From the NCBI GenBank assembly GCA_002690375.1, contig NZEH01000069.1:1-11432 (forward strand): a DNA stretch of 11,432 nucleotides, read 5' to 3'. Of the stretch, positions 1-6,827 are shown piece after piece. The translations under genes and the position numbers were made by a program. Source of the stretch: Dehalococcoidales bacterium (GTDB lineage: Bacteria > Chloroflexota > Dehalococcoidia > Dehalococcoidales > ARS1013). Each line of letters starts with the position of its first letter. The first letter of the stretch is position 1. The notes below the pieces were generated by a model. It searched no databases, had not been told where the DNA came from, and was given only the letters and a program-made list of their open reading frames with translations.

Positions 1-701
1 CCTGTTACCGCTAGGTGAGCAACTTGAGCCTCTTTATTATTCATTAGCTCCTCGGATGTAGACTGGTATACTATCTCCCCTTTGCTTAGTATATAAACAT
101 AATCGCTTACGCTTAGAGCCAAAGTCAGGTTCTGTTCGGTTAAAAGGATAGAAAGACCTTCGCTCTTAAGCTGGGAAATAATATTACCCACTTCTTGGAC
201 AAGTAAAGGGGCAAGCCCCTCTGACGGCTCATCCATCAAGAGGAAGCCAGGATTGGTTAGTAAAGCCCGGGCAATACACAACATCTGCTGCTCCCCGCCA
301 CTTAAGAGATTACCCCTGTTATTAGCTCGCTCCTTCAGGATAGGGAAGAACGAATATGCCCTCTCTAGAGTCCAGCCATCGCCCCTTTTTTTGGGGCGTG
401 CCCCTATGGTTAGATTTTCCTTTACGGTTAGCGACGGAAAAATGCGCCGCCCCTGTGGCACCAAGCCTAGACCCATCTGGCAAATCTTATGGGGCCGCAG
501 ATGCGAGACCTCTTTTCCCTTGAACCAGACCTCCCCAGAGCGTGGCGGGGTAAAGCCAATGATGGAACGAATAGTAGTTGTTTTGCCCATCCCGTTACGA
601 CCTAGGAGAGCTACCACTGAGCTTTCCCCAACCTCTAATGAAATGCCATGGAGGATATGGCTTTCCTCATAAAAAGTGTGTATATCAACTAGCTTGAGCA
701 T
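1..701 (-). CDS. livF: Branched-chain amino acid-type ABC transporter ATPase, LivF (3' end cut by window edge)
   Basis: This is the second ATPase of a Liv-type (HAAT family) importer. It sits on the cytoplasmic face and drives uptake together with LivG. I read 233 residues plus a partial codon without a frameshift; the family is about 235-240 residues, so only a few C-terminal codons are missing. Walker A is GRNGMGKT at residues 34-41, the Q-loop glutamine is Q83, the signature LSGGEQQ is at 133-139 and Walker B FLLMDE is at 153-158. The H-loop position reads LTEQN, with Gln in place of His as is usual in LivF. The ATG at 701 lies inside the last codons of livG (17-base overlap), with AGGCGG just upstream, so translation is probably coupled. 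Family assignment is sure; substrate is not known. Confidence 0.95.
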   Translation of the reverse strand, partial: MLKLVDIHTFYEESHILHGISLEVGESSVVALLGRNGMGKTTTIRSIIGFTPPRSGEVWFKGKEVSHLRPHKICQMGLGLVPQGRRIFPSLTVKENLTIGARPKKRGDGWTLERAYSFFPILKERANNRGNLLSGGEQQMLCIARALLTNPGFLLMDEPSEGLAPLLVQEVGNIISQLKSEGLSILLTEQNLTLALSVSDYVYILSKGEIVYQSTSEELMNNKEAQVAHLAVT

Positions 702-1446
702 TTTCCGCCTGCATACCTAAATAAATTTCCCTCACCTGTGGATTGTTCTGTATTTCTTTGGGTGTTCCTTGAGCTATAATTCCGCCGTAATAGAGCACCA
801 TAACTCGCTCAGCCAAAGAAAATACCAAGTTCATGTCATGAGCACAGAAAAAAAGCGTAGTGCCGGCTGTTAAACTATGCATCATGTCAATAAAGCCTGC
901 AGTTTCGGCAGTTGATAATCCAGCACTAGGTTCATCCAGCATTAACAACTTTGGTTGCGAGGCCAAAGCCAAAAGAATCTCCACCTGCCGCTGCTGCCCG
1001 TGAGACAGAACCGTGATAAGGTCATCCCTCTTTTCCCACAAACCCACTAATTCCAGTAGTTCTTTGGCTCTAGCGAAGTTATCTCCATAAGCGGTTATTG
1101 GCCGTAACATCTGGAAACGAGCCGGTTTAGTGCCTTGCACGGCTAGCAGGACATTATTGAGCAGGCTAAGATTGGGAAAGAGGGTATTTATTTGAAAAGA
1201 GCGAGCCAGACCAAGAGAAGTACGCCTATGGGGAAGCATGTTAGTAACCTCTTGCCCCAAAAGGTGTATCCGACCGCTCTGGCAGGGTAGATGCCCACTC
1301 AGCACCTTAATCAGAGTGGTTTTCCCGGCTCCATTAGGACCAATGAGCCCAACCCTCTCCCCGGCTTCCATGCGGAAAGAGACCCCCTCTAGTACCTTCA
1401 GACCACCGAAACTTTGGGATACGTTCTCAACTTCCAGCACGTTCAT
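685..1446 (-). CDS. livG: Branched-chain amino acid-type ABC transporter ATPase, LivG
   Basis: This is the first ATPase of the Liv-type importer, 253 residues, the normal family length. Visible motifs are Walker A GPNGAGKT (36-43), Q-loop Q85, signature LSHGQQRQ (147-154, where many homologues have LSYGQQR), Walker B LLMLDE (167-172) and the H-loop histidine H203 in CAHDM, where VEHDM is common. The ATG at 1446 overlaps the livM stop as ATGA (1443-1446), the classic arrangement for translational coupling, and GTGGAG lies about 5 bases upstream. Its own end overlaps livF. It would hydrolyse ATP as a LivG/LivF heterodimer under the LivH/LivM pore. No key residue is missing. Confidence 0.96.
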   Translation of the reverse strand: MNVLEVENVSQSFGGLKVLEGVSFRMEAGERVGLIGPNGAGKTTLIKVLSGHLPCQSGRIHLLGQEVTNMLPHRRTSLGLARSFQINTLFPNLSLLNNVLLAVQGTKPARFQMLRPITAYGDNFARAKELLELVGLWEKRDDLITVLSHGQQRQVEILLALASQPKLLMLDEPSAGLSTAETAGFIDMMHSLTAGTTLFFCAHDMNLVFSLAERVMVLYYGGIIAQGTPKEIQNNPQVREIYLGMQAENAQAS

Positions 1447-2414
1447 GGTTGCTCCACCTTCATCCAGAGTCTACGCAGGTGAGGCAAGATCCCACCGCGA
1501 AGAAACACAACCACAGCTATGAAACAGGCACCCAGAATTAAAGGCCAGCGTTCCGGTACGAATATGCTTATATAGTACTGAAGAATATTAATTACCACGG
1601 CACCGATAGCAGCCCCCCACAAGGTTCCGCTGCCACCGATAATTACCATAAGTATTGCTGTACCAGAAGCCATAAAGCCGATGCTAGCCGGAGCAATATG
1701 CCCATAGAAATATATATGCAGTACCCCAGCCACCCCGGCGAATAGCCCACTAACAACAAAGGCAATGTATTTATATAACCAGGTATTGTAACCTAAGTGG
1801 CGCATCCGAGTTTCACTTTCCCGAATGCCTTGTAAACTATGTCCAAAAGGGGACTTGGTGATTTTGTATAATACGAAAGCACATATAACAACCACGGTTA
1901 GGGTAAAATAATAAATACTAATAGGTGAAAAGGAGACAGGGAAACCAAGGTCAGGATATGGTACACCTGGTAAACCATCTCGACCACCGGTTACCGTAAA
2001 CCATTTCATGCCAACACCGTAAACTAATTGTCCCAGGGCAAAGGTGATTAGTAGAAAGTATACAGTCGAGACTCGAAGCGCTATTAGACCGAAGATAGCG
2101 GCAACAAGCACCGTCATCAAGATGCCGGCCGGTGCCGATAACCAAAGACTGGTAATGCCGTAACGTACCATTAAAATACCGGTAGTATAAGCTCCCATCC
2201 CGAAGAGGCTGGCGTGACCCAAAGACCAAAGCCCCGTATATCCCCATATAAGGTCCAGGCTCATCGCCAGTAAAGCAAAGATGAGAATTTTGGTCAATAG
2301 GCTTAGCACAGCTATATCTAGGAAAGAAGTCGCTGTTATTAGGAATAATCCAATGGCAATATAGGGGGTAAAGTGAAGTAGTCGCTGTTTATTTAGCACT
2401 ATGATTGCTTCCAT
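1443..2414 (-). CDS. livM: Branched-chain amino acid-type ABC transporter permease, LivM
   Basis: A 323-residue inner-membrane permease with about ten hydrophobic segments, paired with LivH to form the translocation pore. Two LivM hallmarks are visible: the N-terminal WGYTGLWSLGHASLFGMGAY stretch (family pattern GYAGLLSLGHAAFFGIGAY), and the cytoplasmic coupling loop SLQGIRESETRMRHLGYN, which contacts the ATPases. The ATG at 2414 is 6 bases after the livH stop. AGGAA lies about 13 bases upstream, a rather long spacing, so re-initiation from livH is likely. A nearer ATG at 2419 is in another frame and stops after six codons. The 3' end overlaps livG by four bases. Confidence 0.95.
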   Translation of the reverse strand: MEAIIVLNKQRLLHFTPYIAIGLFLITATSFLDIAVLSLLTKILIFALLAMSLDLIWGYTGLWSLGHASLFGMGAYTTGILMVRYGITSLWLSAPAGILMTVLVAAIFGLIALRVSTVYFLLITFALGQLVYGVGMKWFTVTGGRDGLPGVPYPDLGFPVSFSPISIYYFTLTVVVICAFVLYKITKSPFGHSLQGIRESETRMRHLGYNTWLYKYIAFVVSGLFAGVAGVLHIYFYGHIAPASIGFMASGTAILMVIIGGSGTLWGAAIGAVVINILQYYISIFVPERWPLILGACFIAVVVFLRGGILPHLRRLWMKVEQP

Positions 2415-2420
2415 TCCATT

Positions 2421-3281
2421 CTAAAATTTCCTGCCTAGTAGCCCGGAGGGCCTCACTAGTAAAATAAATACCATGATTATGTACATCACATATATATCTA
2501 TTGCTGGAAGGTAAGTTGCCGCCAAAGCATTGCTAACGCCTATTATCAGCGCACCAGCCAGGGCTCCCAGGATGGAACCCATCCCACCAACAATGACCAC
2601 CGCTAATGCTATAGCAAGCATGGTGACGTCACTCCCCAGCTGTATTCCACCTAACAATGGTGCACCAACAACACCGGCAAACCCAGCCAGGGTTGCCCCC
2701 ATGAAGAAGGCGCTAATGGTAATAGGGGTGAGGTTTATACCTAATCCGTATACCATCTCTGCATCGTCCATTCCTGCCCGCACAATGGCACCGGCCTTCG
2801 TCCTCGTTTGCAACCACCATAAACCGAGACCTATCACCATCCCCACAGCGATAACCGCAAGACGGTGAATAGGGAAGGTTACCTCACCAATAGAAAGGGA
2901 ACCAGCCAAAAACTCGGGCAAAAAAGTGGATTTAGGAAAGGGGCCATAAATCCACAGATGTAGATTAGCAATAATATAAACGAAACCAAAGGTTATTAGT
3001 ATTTGGTCAAGAAATCTCTTGTAAAGCCCGCGTAAGAATCCCCGCTCTATCACTAAACCGGCTATCCCGGCAGCAACAGTACCAGCTAAAATACCGAATA
3101 TGAAATTGCCGGTTGATTTGGCTACAAATATACCGAAATATGCCCCCAGCATAAATAACGACCCATGGGCCAGATTAATAATCCCCATAAGCCCCATAAT
3201 TACTGATAGCCCAACGGCGGCAAGGAAAAATACGCTACCGAGTGAAATTCCTAATAACAAACTGACAGTTAACAGTTCCAT
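2421..3281 (-). CDS. livH: Branched-chain amino acid-type ABC transporter permease, LivH
   Basis: A 286-residue inner-membrane permease, the normal size for LivH, with about eight hydrophobic segments. The N-terminal part carries the family pattern GLSVIMGLMGIINLAHGSLF followed by MLGAYFG. The coupling loop IVRAGMDDAEMVYGLGIN, near the middle, matches the RA-rich EAA-like loop of this family. It is the first permease gene after the binding protein and follows the strong stem-loop at 3331-3368. The SD is weak (AGGAAA about 15 bases before the ATG), so expression is expected to be lower than that of the binding protein. The substrate cannot be inferred from the permease alone. Confidence 0.95.
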   Translation of the reverse strand: MELLTVSLLLGISLGSVFFLAAVGLSVIMGLMGIINLAHGSLFMLGAYFGIFVAKSTGNFIFGILAGTVAAGIAGLVIERGFLRGLYKRFLDQILITFGFVYIIANLHLWIYGPFPKSTFLPEFLAGSLSIGEVTFPIHRLAVIAVGMVIGLGLWWLQTRTKAGAIVRAGMDDAEMVYGLGINLTPITISAFFMGATLAGFAGVVGAPLLGGIQLGSDVTMLAIALAVVIVGGMGSILGALAGALIIGVSNALAATYLPAIDIYVMYIIMVFILLVRPSGLLGRKF

Positions 3282-3330
3282 AATTAAAAATACTATTTTC
3301 CTGTGCCTTCACCCTACCAGGTGTTACAGC

Positions 3331-3368
3331 CTGTGTGGGGGGGCTTGCTAACAAGCCCCCCCACACAG
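3331..3368 (-). promoter_or_regulatory. Perfect 17-bp intercistronic stem-loop between livK-like and livH genes
   Basis: The arm CTGTGTGGGGGGGCTTG (3331-3347) is exactly complementary to 3352-3368, with a 4-base CTAA loop. The stem includes seven consecutive G-C pairs. It begins 4 bases after the stop codon of the binding-protein gene (3373-3375). The transcript leaving it has no U-tract, so it is not a standard intrinsic terminator. In Liv, Mal and similar importers, stem-loops in this place block 3' exonucleases or cause partial termination, giving excess binding protein over permease; that role is inferred here. Confidence 0.85.
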
Positions 3369-3372
3369 AGAT

Positions 3373-4578
3373 TTACTTTATCCTATCATACTCTATTTCA
3401 ATGTGGTCACCAACTATGACAGCCTCAGCCCAATACCTCGCAACCTCTTCAAGTATATTCTCCCCTGGAGTCCCAACATTCTTCATAATCCAATTCTCAC
3501 CAGCTCCTAGGCGGTTGGTGGCAAAGGTTATATGACCCCGAATTGTGTCCATGTCGGTTTCATCAAAGGCCTTGGATAGTGCCTCAACAGAGACATCACC
3601 ACCTGTTCTCTCTATCGCGTTGAGAAATATCTGGGCGCTGGTGTAACCCTTCGCAGCATAAACGCCAGGTTCGACCCCCCACCTTTCGGTGTAGGCTGCG
3701 ATATACTCTGGGTTTCCCGGGGTATCCCAATAGGGAGACCAGGCAACCTGAGTTACAATACCTAGTGCGGCATCACCTGCTGCATCCAAGAAAGGCTTGT
3801 CAAATAATTCACCGTCTGTCGGCATGATGACAGGCATCCTATCCCAGAGCCCAAGTTCTCGTATTTGCGAAGCGCCCGGTATAACACCCATACCAATCAC
3901 ATAGTATACAAAGGCATCAGCATCTTCTATCTTGATAATATATGGGCTAAAGTCAAGTGTATCCAAAGGAGCATACTGTTCCTGAATAACTTCCCCCCCA
4001 CGAGATTCAAACCCGTCAACAAAGCCACCCATATATCCGCGAGCAAATTCCGCGTCATGAGCTAAGATTGAGACTTTCCTGTAGCCTAATACATCATAAG
4101 CATAAAGTCCCGTGGTAAAGGTGCTCTGCCCCACACTCCCGCTATGCGCCCATACCGGCCAACCGGCCAGCGCCTGCCTTTCCGTTAGACCGGAAGTGGC
4201 TAGTACAGGTATATTCATTTTGGTAATATAAGGCCCAATTGCATCAAAGCCAGCAGTGAGCGTCAGCCCGATAATCATGGATACCTTATCCGTCTCAATC
4301 AGTTTCCTCGCCTTATCCATAGCCACAGTTGGGTCCGACGCGATATCCTCCGCAGTAAAGTCTATTGCTCTGCCGGCAACCTCATAGCCAACTTGCTCGA
4401 AGGCAAGCACAGTGGAACGGTAAGCTTCTTCTCCACCAGTAGCAAAAAATCCGGTCTTACTATAAAGGCCGCCAACCTTTATTGGCCCCTCTTCTACTGG
4501 TGCTGCACAAGCACCAAATACAGCAGTCGATGCTACCAGCGTCAATACTACCAAAACTAACAACATTTTGCTTTTCAT
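3373..4578 (-). CDS. livK: Liv-type ABC transporter substrate-binding lipoprotein (Peripla_BP_6-like)
   Basis: The extracytoplasmic ligand receptor of the importer. I start it at ATG 4578 (401 residues) because GAGGTGA lies 5 bases upstream and the protein then begins with a lipoprotein signal: MKSK, a hydrophobic core at residues 5-20, then FGAC with C24 as the lipidated cysteine. The GTG at 4635 would add 19 hydrophilic residues ahead of the signal and has no good SD. The mature part has the type I periplasmic-binding fold pattern: IKVGGLYSKTGFFATGG near the N-terminus, AEDIASDPTVAMDKARKLI and KVSMIIGLTLTAGFDAIGPY. Family assignment is firm. The ligand could be an amino acid, amide, urea or aromatic acid; the livK symbol denotes family only. 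Confidence 0.93.
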   Translation of the reverse strand: MKSKMLLVLVVLTLVASTAVFGACAAPVEEGPIKVGGLYSKTGFFATGGEEAYRSTVLAFEQVGYEVAGRAIDFTAEDIASDPTVAMDKARKLIETDKVSMIIGLTLTAGFDAIGPYITKMNIPVLATSGLTERQALAGWPVWAHSGSVGQSTFTTGLYAYDVLGYRKVSILAHDAEFARGYMGGFVDGFESRGGEVIQEQYAPLDTLDFSPYIIKIEDADAFVYYVIGMGVIPGASQIRELGLWDRMPVIMPTDGELFDKPFLDAAGDAALGIVTQVAWSPYWDTPGNPEYIAAYTERWGVEPGVYAAKGYTSAQIFLNAIERTGGDVSVEALSKAFDETDMDTIRGHITFATNRLGAGENWIMKNVGTPGENILEEVARYWAEAVIVGDHIEIEYDRIK

Positions 4579-4582
4579 TAAT

Positions 4583-4657
4583 TCACCTCTTTTTTTTAGA
4601 TTCGGATAAATGGGTTCCCAGTGTCTTACCCTCACACAACATCACCTCAATTGACAT
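4583..4657 (-). CDS. Candidate 24-residue leader ORF ending in the livK-like SD
   Basis: An ATG at 4657 preceded by AGAGG (5-base spacing) opens 24 codons that begin MSIEVMLCEG and end SESKKKR. Its TGA (4583-4585) is part of the GAGGTGA SD of the binding-protein gene and lies 4 bases before that gene's ATG. A ribosome finishing this ORF would therefore sit on the downstream start. This could mean translational coupling or a regulatory leader peptide. No run of one regulatory amino acid is seen, and a chance ORF of this length is quite possible. Confidence 0.3.
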   Translation of the reverse strand: MSIEVMLCEGKTLGTHLSESKKKR

Positions 4658-4769
4658 CACCCCCTCTTTGTTAATCTAGTTAATTCATCGGCTACCACAG
4701 TTTCCCGTGCCAGCTTTTCTTCGCCAGACCTCCGTGACCTTTGCGCGCACCAATTACACAGGATGCCCC

Positions 4770-5837
4770 CTATGTCTTCTTGGACGGAGTATAGATGTCC
4801 CTTCTTTTTTCGATGACCTCACGGCGGCGGATCTGGTCCCATTCTGCCATAGTGTTGGACGTTTCCTTTTTCATCAAGGTATTTAGAGGCCACATTTCTG
4901 TCTCGTACACCTTCCGGAAAATCTGTGTTGGCATATATGACATGCGAGACAAGAAACCGGAATCTTCTCGGTAGCGTCGGAGAGACTGCATATTAATCTC
5001 AGCGGCAACAAATGCCTCGCCTGTCTGGGAAGTCCTTGACAGGATTCTACCCGTATAATCGATTACCTGTGAGTGTCCTGCCATTGCTCCCTTGGGGAAC
5101 CCAGGGGCATAATAGTACGAAAGGTTGGACTCAACCAAGTAACACATATTGGTGAAGGCATTGAATCTGCTAAGTAGTGCCATTAGGTCTTGTGGCTCGC
5201 GAAAAAAAGGCTCTAGCCAGGCGTTTGGTCGAAGTATAATCTCGGCGCCGTTCATCATCAGCCCTCTTGATATCTCGGCGTATTGCCCTTCGCCGCAAAT
5301 TTGAAAACCTAATTTTCCCAGTTCAGTTTTAACTACGGGAAAGAAGGCGTCAAGACCGTCTCCGAACTTTTTAACAAACCAATCATATGCGTCACTAGGA
5401 GCAGTGGAACCAGATTCGCAGATCTTGGTAGTGACAAGCTTATGATGTCTGAGGATAATTTTTCCATCCGGTGCAACCAGAAACGCTACGCTGAAGGGTC
5501 TGTTCGGGAAGTCTGGATATACTGTCCATGCATGAGAAGCAATATAAACATTAAGCTCTTTGGCTTTTTCGCCGAGTAATTCAGTTTCTTCCCCCGGCAT
5601 ATCGATTGCCACCCCATTCCACCTACCATCAGCCTCCATAGGTAGCCCATGAAGGCTGAATTCAGGAAATACTACCAACCGGCATGGAGCTGCAATCAGT
5701 GTGCTACAATATGGCACCACCCAGTCTAGCAGTTCCAGTTGCCGCCTCAGGTTTTTTTCGACAATTTCCTGCCTGTCTTCACAGTAGTGGACTTCTGGCT
5801 GTATCGCTGCTATATTAAAATAATCTTGCTGCAGCAT
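4770..5837 (-). CDS. Nitrilase-superfamily C-N hydrolase, aliphatic amidase/formamidase-like
   Basis: A 355-residue cytoplasmic hydrolase. The Glu-Lys-Cys triad of the superfamily is visible: E59 in VVFPEFSLHG, K133 in LRHHKLVTTK and C181 in GFQICGEGQYAEISR. The context C-x-E-G-x-Y-x-E-I followed by NGAEIILRPNAW resembles aliphatic amidase AmiE and formamidase AmiF (IC-D-D-G-N-Y-P-E ... GAELIVR) more than true nitrilases. It would release ammonia from an amide or a related C-N compound. The basic C-terminal tail (about 290-355) is typical of longer members. AAGGAGG lies about 9 bases before the ATG at 5837, so the start is secure. It is upstream of and co-directional with the Liv-type importer (191-base gap), suggesting uptake and hydrolysis of one substrate. 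The exact substrate is unknown. Confidence 0.9.
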   Translation of the reverse strand: MLQQDYFNIAAIQPEVHYCEDRQEIVEKNLRRQLELLDWVVPYCSTLIAAPCRLVVFPEFSLHGLPMEADGRWNGVAIDMPGEETELLGEKAKELNVYIASHAWTVYPDFPNRPFSVAFLVAPDGKIILRHHKLVTTKICESGSTAPSDAYDWFVKKFGDGLDAFFPVVKTELGKLGFQICGEGQYAEISRGLMMNGAEIILRPNAWLEPFFREPQDLMALLSRFNAFTNMCYLVESNLSYYYAPGFPKGAMAGHSQVIDYTGRILSRTSQTGEAFVAAEINMQSLRRYREDSGFLSRMSYMPTQIFRKVYETEMWPLNTLMKKETSNTMAEWDQIRRREVIEKRRDIYTPSKKT

Positions 5838-6202
5838 TTAGTTTCCCCTCCTTATAGTTATTAGTTTTGATATCAATTTATCCCCCGTTAACACTACGAT
5901 GCCTAATTCATAATGCTACCTCCGAGACCAGCTTTTATACTGAAAAATAGTCCCTTTTTAGTTATTTGCCAATACCGCGATTTAAATCATATGAACGGTA
6001 ACCCTAAATGTAAATAACCCGATTTTAAATTATAAGAACCATAGCTTCGTCTATCTGCTGGAATAAGGTCTGGTAGTCTTATGCCTCCCACTTCTTAATT
6101 AACTCACATATTTTGAGCCCATTATCAAATTGATGGACTATCATACCCACTGCAGCCTAGCGAATTGACTTATAATTACCAAGATTTCCCATATCAACTA
6201 GT
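5838..6202 (-). promoter_or_regulatory. Long A+T-rich 5' leader of the hydrolase gene with nested inverted repeats
   Basis: Transcription from the promoter at 6209-6237 would give about 365 bases of leader before the hydrolase ATG. It contains a nested inverted repeat: an outer GTTATTT/AAATAAC pair at 6012-6018 and 5961-5967, enclosing an inner TACCG/CGGTA pair at 5996-6000 and 5973-5977. Closer to the gene, GGAGG (5919-5923) precedes a start-and-stop unit ATG AAT TAG (5903-5911). I do not recognise a known riboswitch. The remainder shows no credible gene, apart from the weak remnant listed separately at 6079-6255. Confidence 0.4.
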
Positions 6203-6255
6203 TCGGATATGTTAAACCCTTGGATGCCCGCTGTCAACCCTAGAATCGCTTCCAC
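6079..6255 (-). pseudogene. Possible coding remnant interrupted by one TAG
   Basis: On the minus strand, 32 open codons (6255-6160, from the GTG at 6253-6255) are followed by one TAG (6157-6159) and 25 more codons ending at TAA (6079-6081). The translation looks protein-like, with GFNISELVDMGNLGNYKSIR before the TAG and a tail ending DNGLKICELIKKWEA. I cannot assign a family. It overlaps the candidate promoter at 6209-6237, so the two readings compete. It may be the decayed 3' end of a lost gene or only a chance open stretch. Confidence 0.22.
6209..6237 (-). promoter_or_regulatory. Sigma70-like promoter facing the hydrolase/Liv operon
   Basis: On the minus strand, TTGACA (6232-6237, perfect -35) is followed by a 17-base spacer and TAACAT (6209-6214, four of six -10 bases). 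The predicted transcript start is near 6202. It points at the hydrolase and importer genes and is the best promoter match in the divergent region. Confidence 0.55.
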
Positions 6256-6399
6256 TTATAAATCAATCCATCCCCTCAACTTGGTCGCACAGCAGCTTAC
6301 TCTTTGCCACAACCTGGGCAGGCTACATGCATATTCATTAGCTTAGACATGGTGGTTTTACCCCCTTTTATTCTGATTATACCGCTGGAGGACAAGTAA

Positions 6400-6582
6400 A
6401 TGACGGTAAAGTGCGAGAATGGTGTTGAAATAGAGTTCAAGGAAAGCCGGCGTCAGGTAACTTTCAAAAACATAGCTCAAGAAACGGTGGATACATTCTA
6501 TTCAATGCTCGCTCGAAACGATATCAAGCTTTGTCCTACCTGTCCAGTCTGCAACGCACTGAAGACTGTCTTCAGTCGCTAG
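6400..6582 (+). CDS. Small CxxCxxC protein of unknown function (60 residues)
   Basis: A 60-residue ORF with a strong SD (GGAGG at 6387-6391, 8 bases before the ATG), which supports real translation. I do not recognise the family. The first two thirds are charged and predicted soluble (start MTVKCENGVEIEFKES), with no signal or membrane segment. Near the C-terminus is C45-P-T-C48-P-V-C51, which with C5 gives four cysteines that could bind Zn2+ or an Fe-S cluster, or form a redox site. It lies alone between the divergent hydrolase leader and the MFS gene, on the MFS strand but 245 bases upstream. A 19-base palindrome at 6558-6576 overlaps its last codons. Function unknown. Confidence 0.6.
   Translation: MTVKCENGVEIEFKESRRQVTFKNIAQETVDTFYSMLARNDIKLCPTCPVCNALKTVFSR
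6558..6576. repeat. 19-base palindrome at the 3' end of the small Cys-rich gene
   Basis: ACTGAAGAC (6558-6566) is exactly complementary to GTCTTCAGT (6568-6576) around a single central T. As RNA it could form an 8-bp stem with a 3-base loop; as DNA it could be a dimeric protein site. It is not followed by a T-run, so it is not a clear terminator. Confidence 0.4.
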
Positions 6583-6747
6583 AATCGACCATCTTCGTCA
6601 TACTTGAATTGTATCCCAAGTACAAAGATGAAGACAATCACAGGTAACACCCAAGCACATTTATCAGCCAGCACCCCTAAAAACTGTAAGATAGCCTAAG
6701 AAATACGTAATATAAAATATGGCTTTCTAGGAATCAATATCTATTTA

Positions 6748-6756
6748 TGCTATAGT
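6748..6756 (+). promoter_or_regulatory. Extended -10 promoter element before the MFS gene
   Basis: TGCTATAGT matches an extended -10 (TGn followed by TATAGT, five of six bases). The -35 position, 17 bases upstream, is poor (TAGGAA), as is common for extended -10 promoters. Transcription would begin near 6763, only about 8 bases before the TTG at 6771. That favours the ATG at 6828 as the true start of the MFS gene. Confidence 0.4.
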
Positions 6757-6827
6757 GTCCTCTAACTTTCTTGGAATACAAGAACAATATACTCTATCTA
6801 GTTACCTATCTGTTTGAGAATCATTAT

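Noticed and set aside
1..701. Plus-strand open frame of about 140 codons over livF
   Set aside because: It is the antisense shadow of an ATPase gene whose motifs (Walker A, signature, Walker B) are clear on the minus strand.
4576..4635. Longer binding-protein start at GTG 4635
   Set aside because: It puts 19 hydrophilic residues before a classic lipoprotein signal and lacks a good SD, while the ATG at 4578 has GAGGTGA at ideal spacing.
6296..6352. 17-codon minus-strand ORF encoding a CPGCG-like peptide
   Set aside because: Very short, no SD, and it lies upstream of the candidate promoter. The zinc-ribbon look is probably chance.
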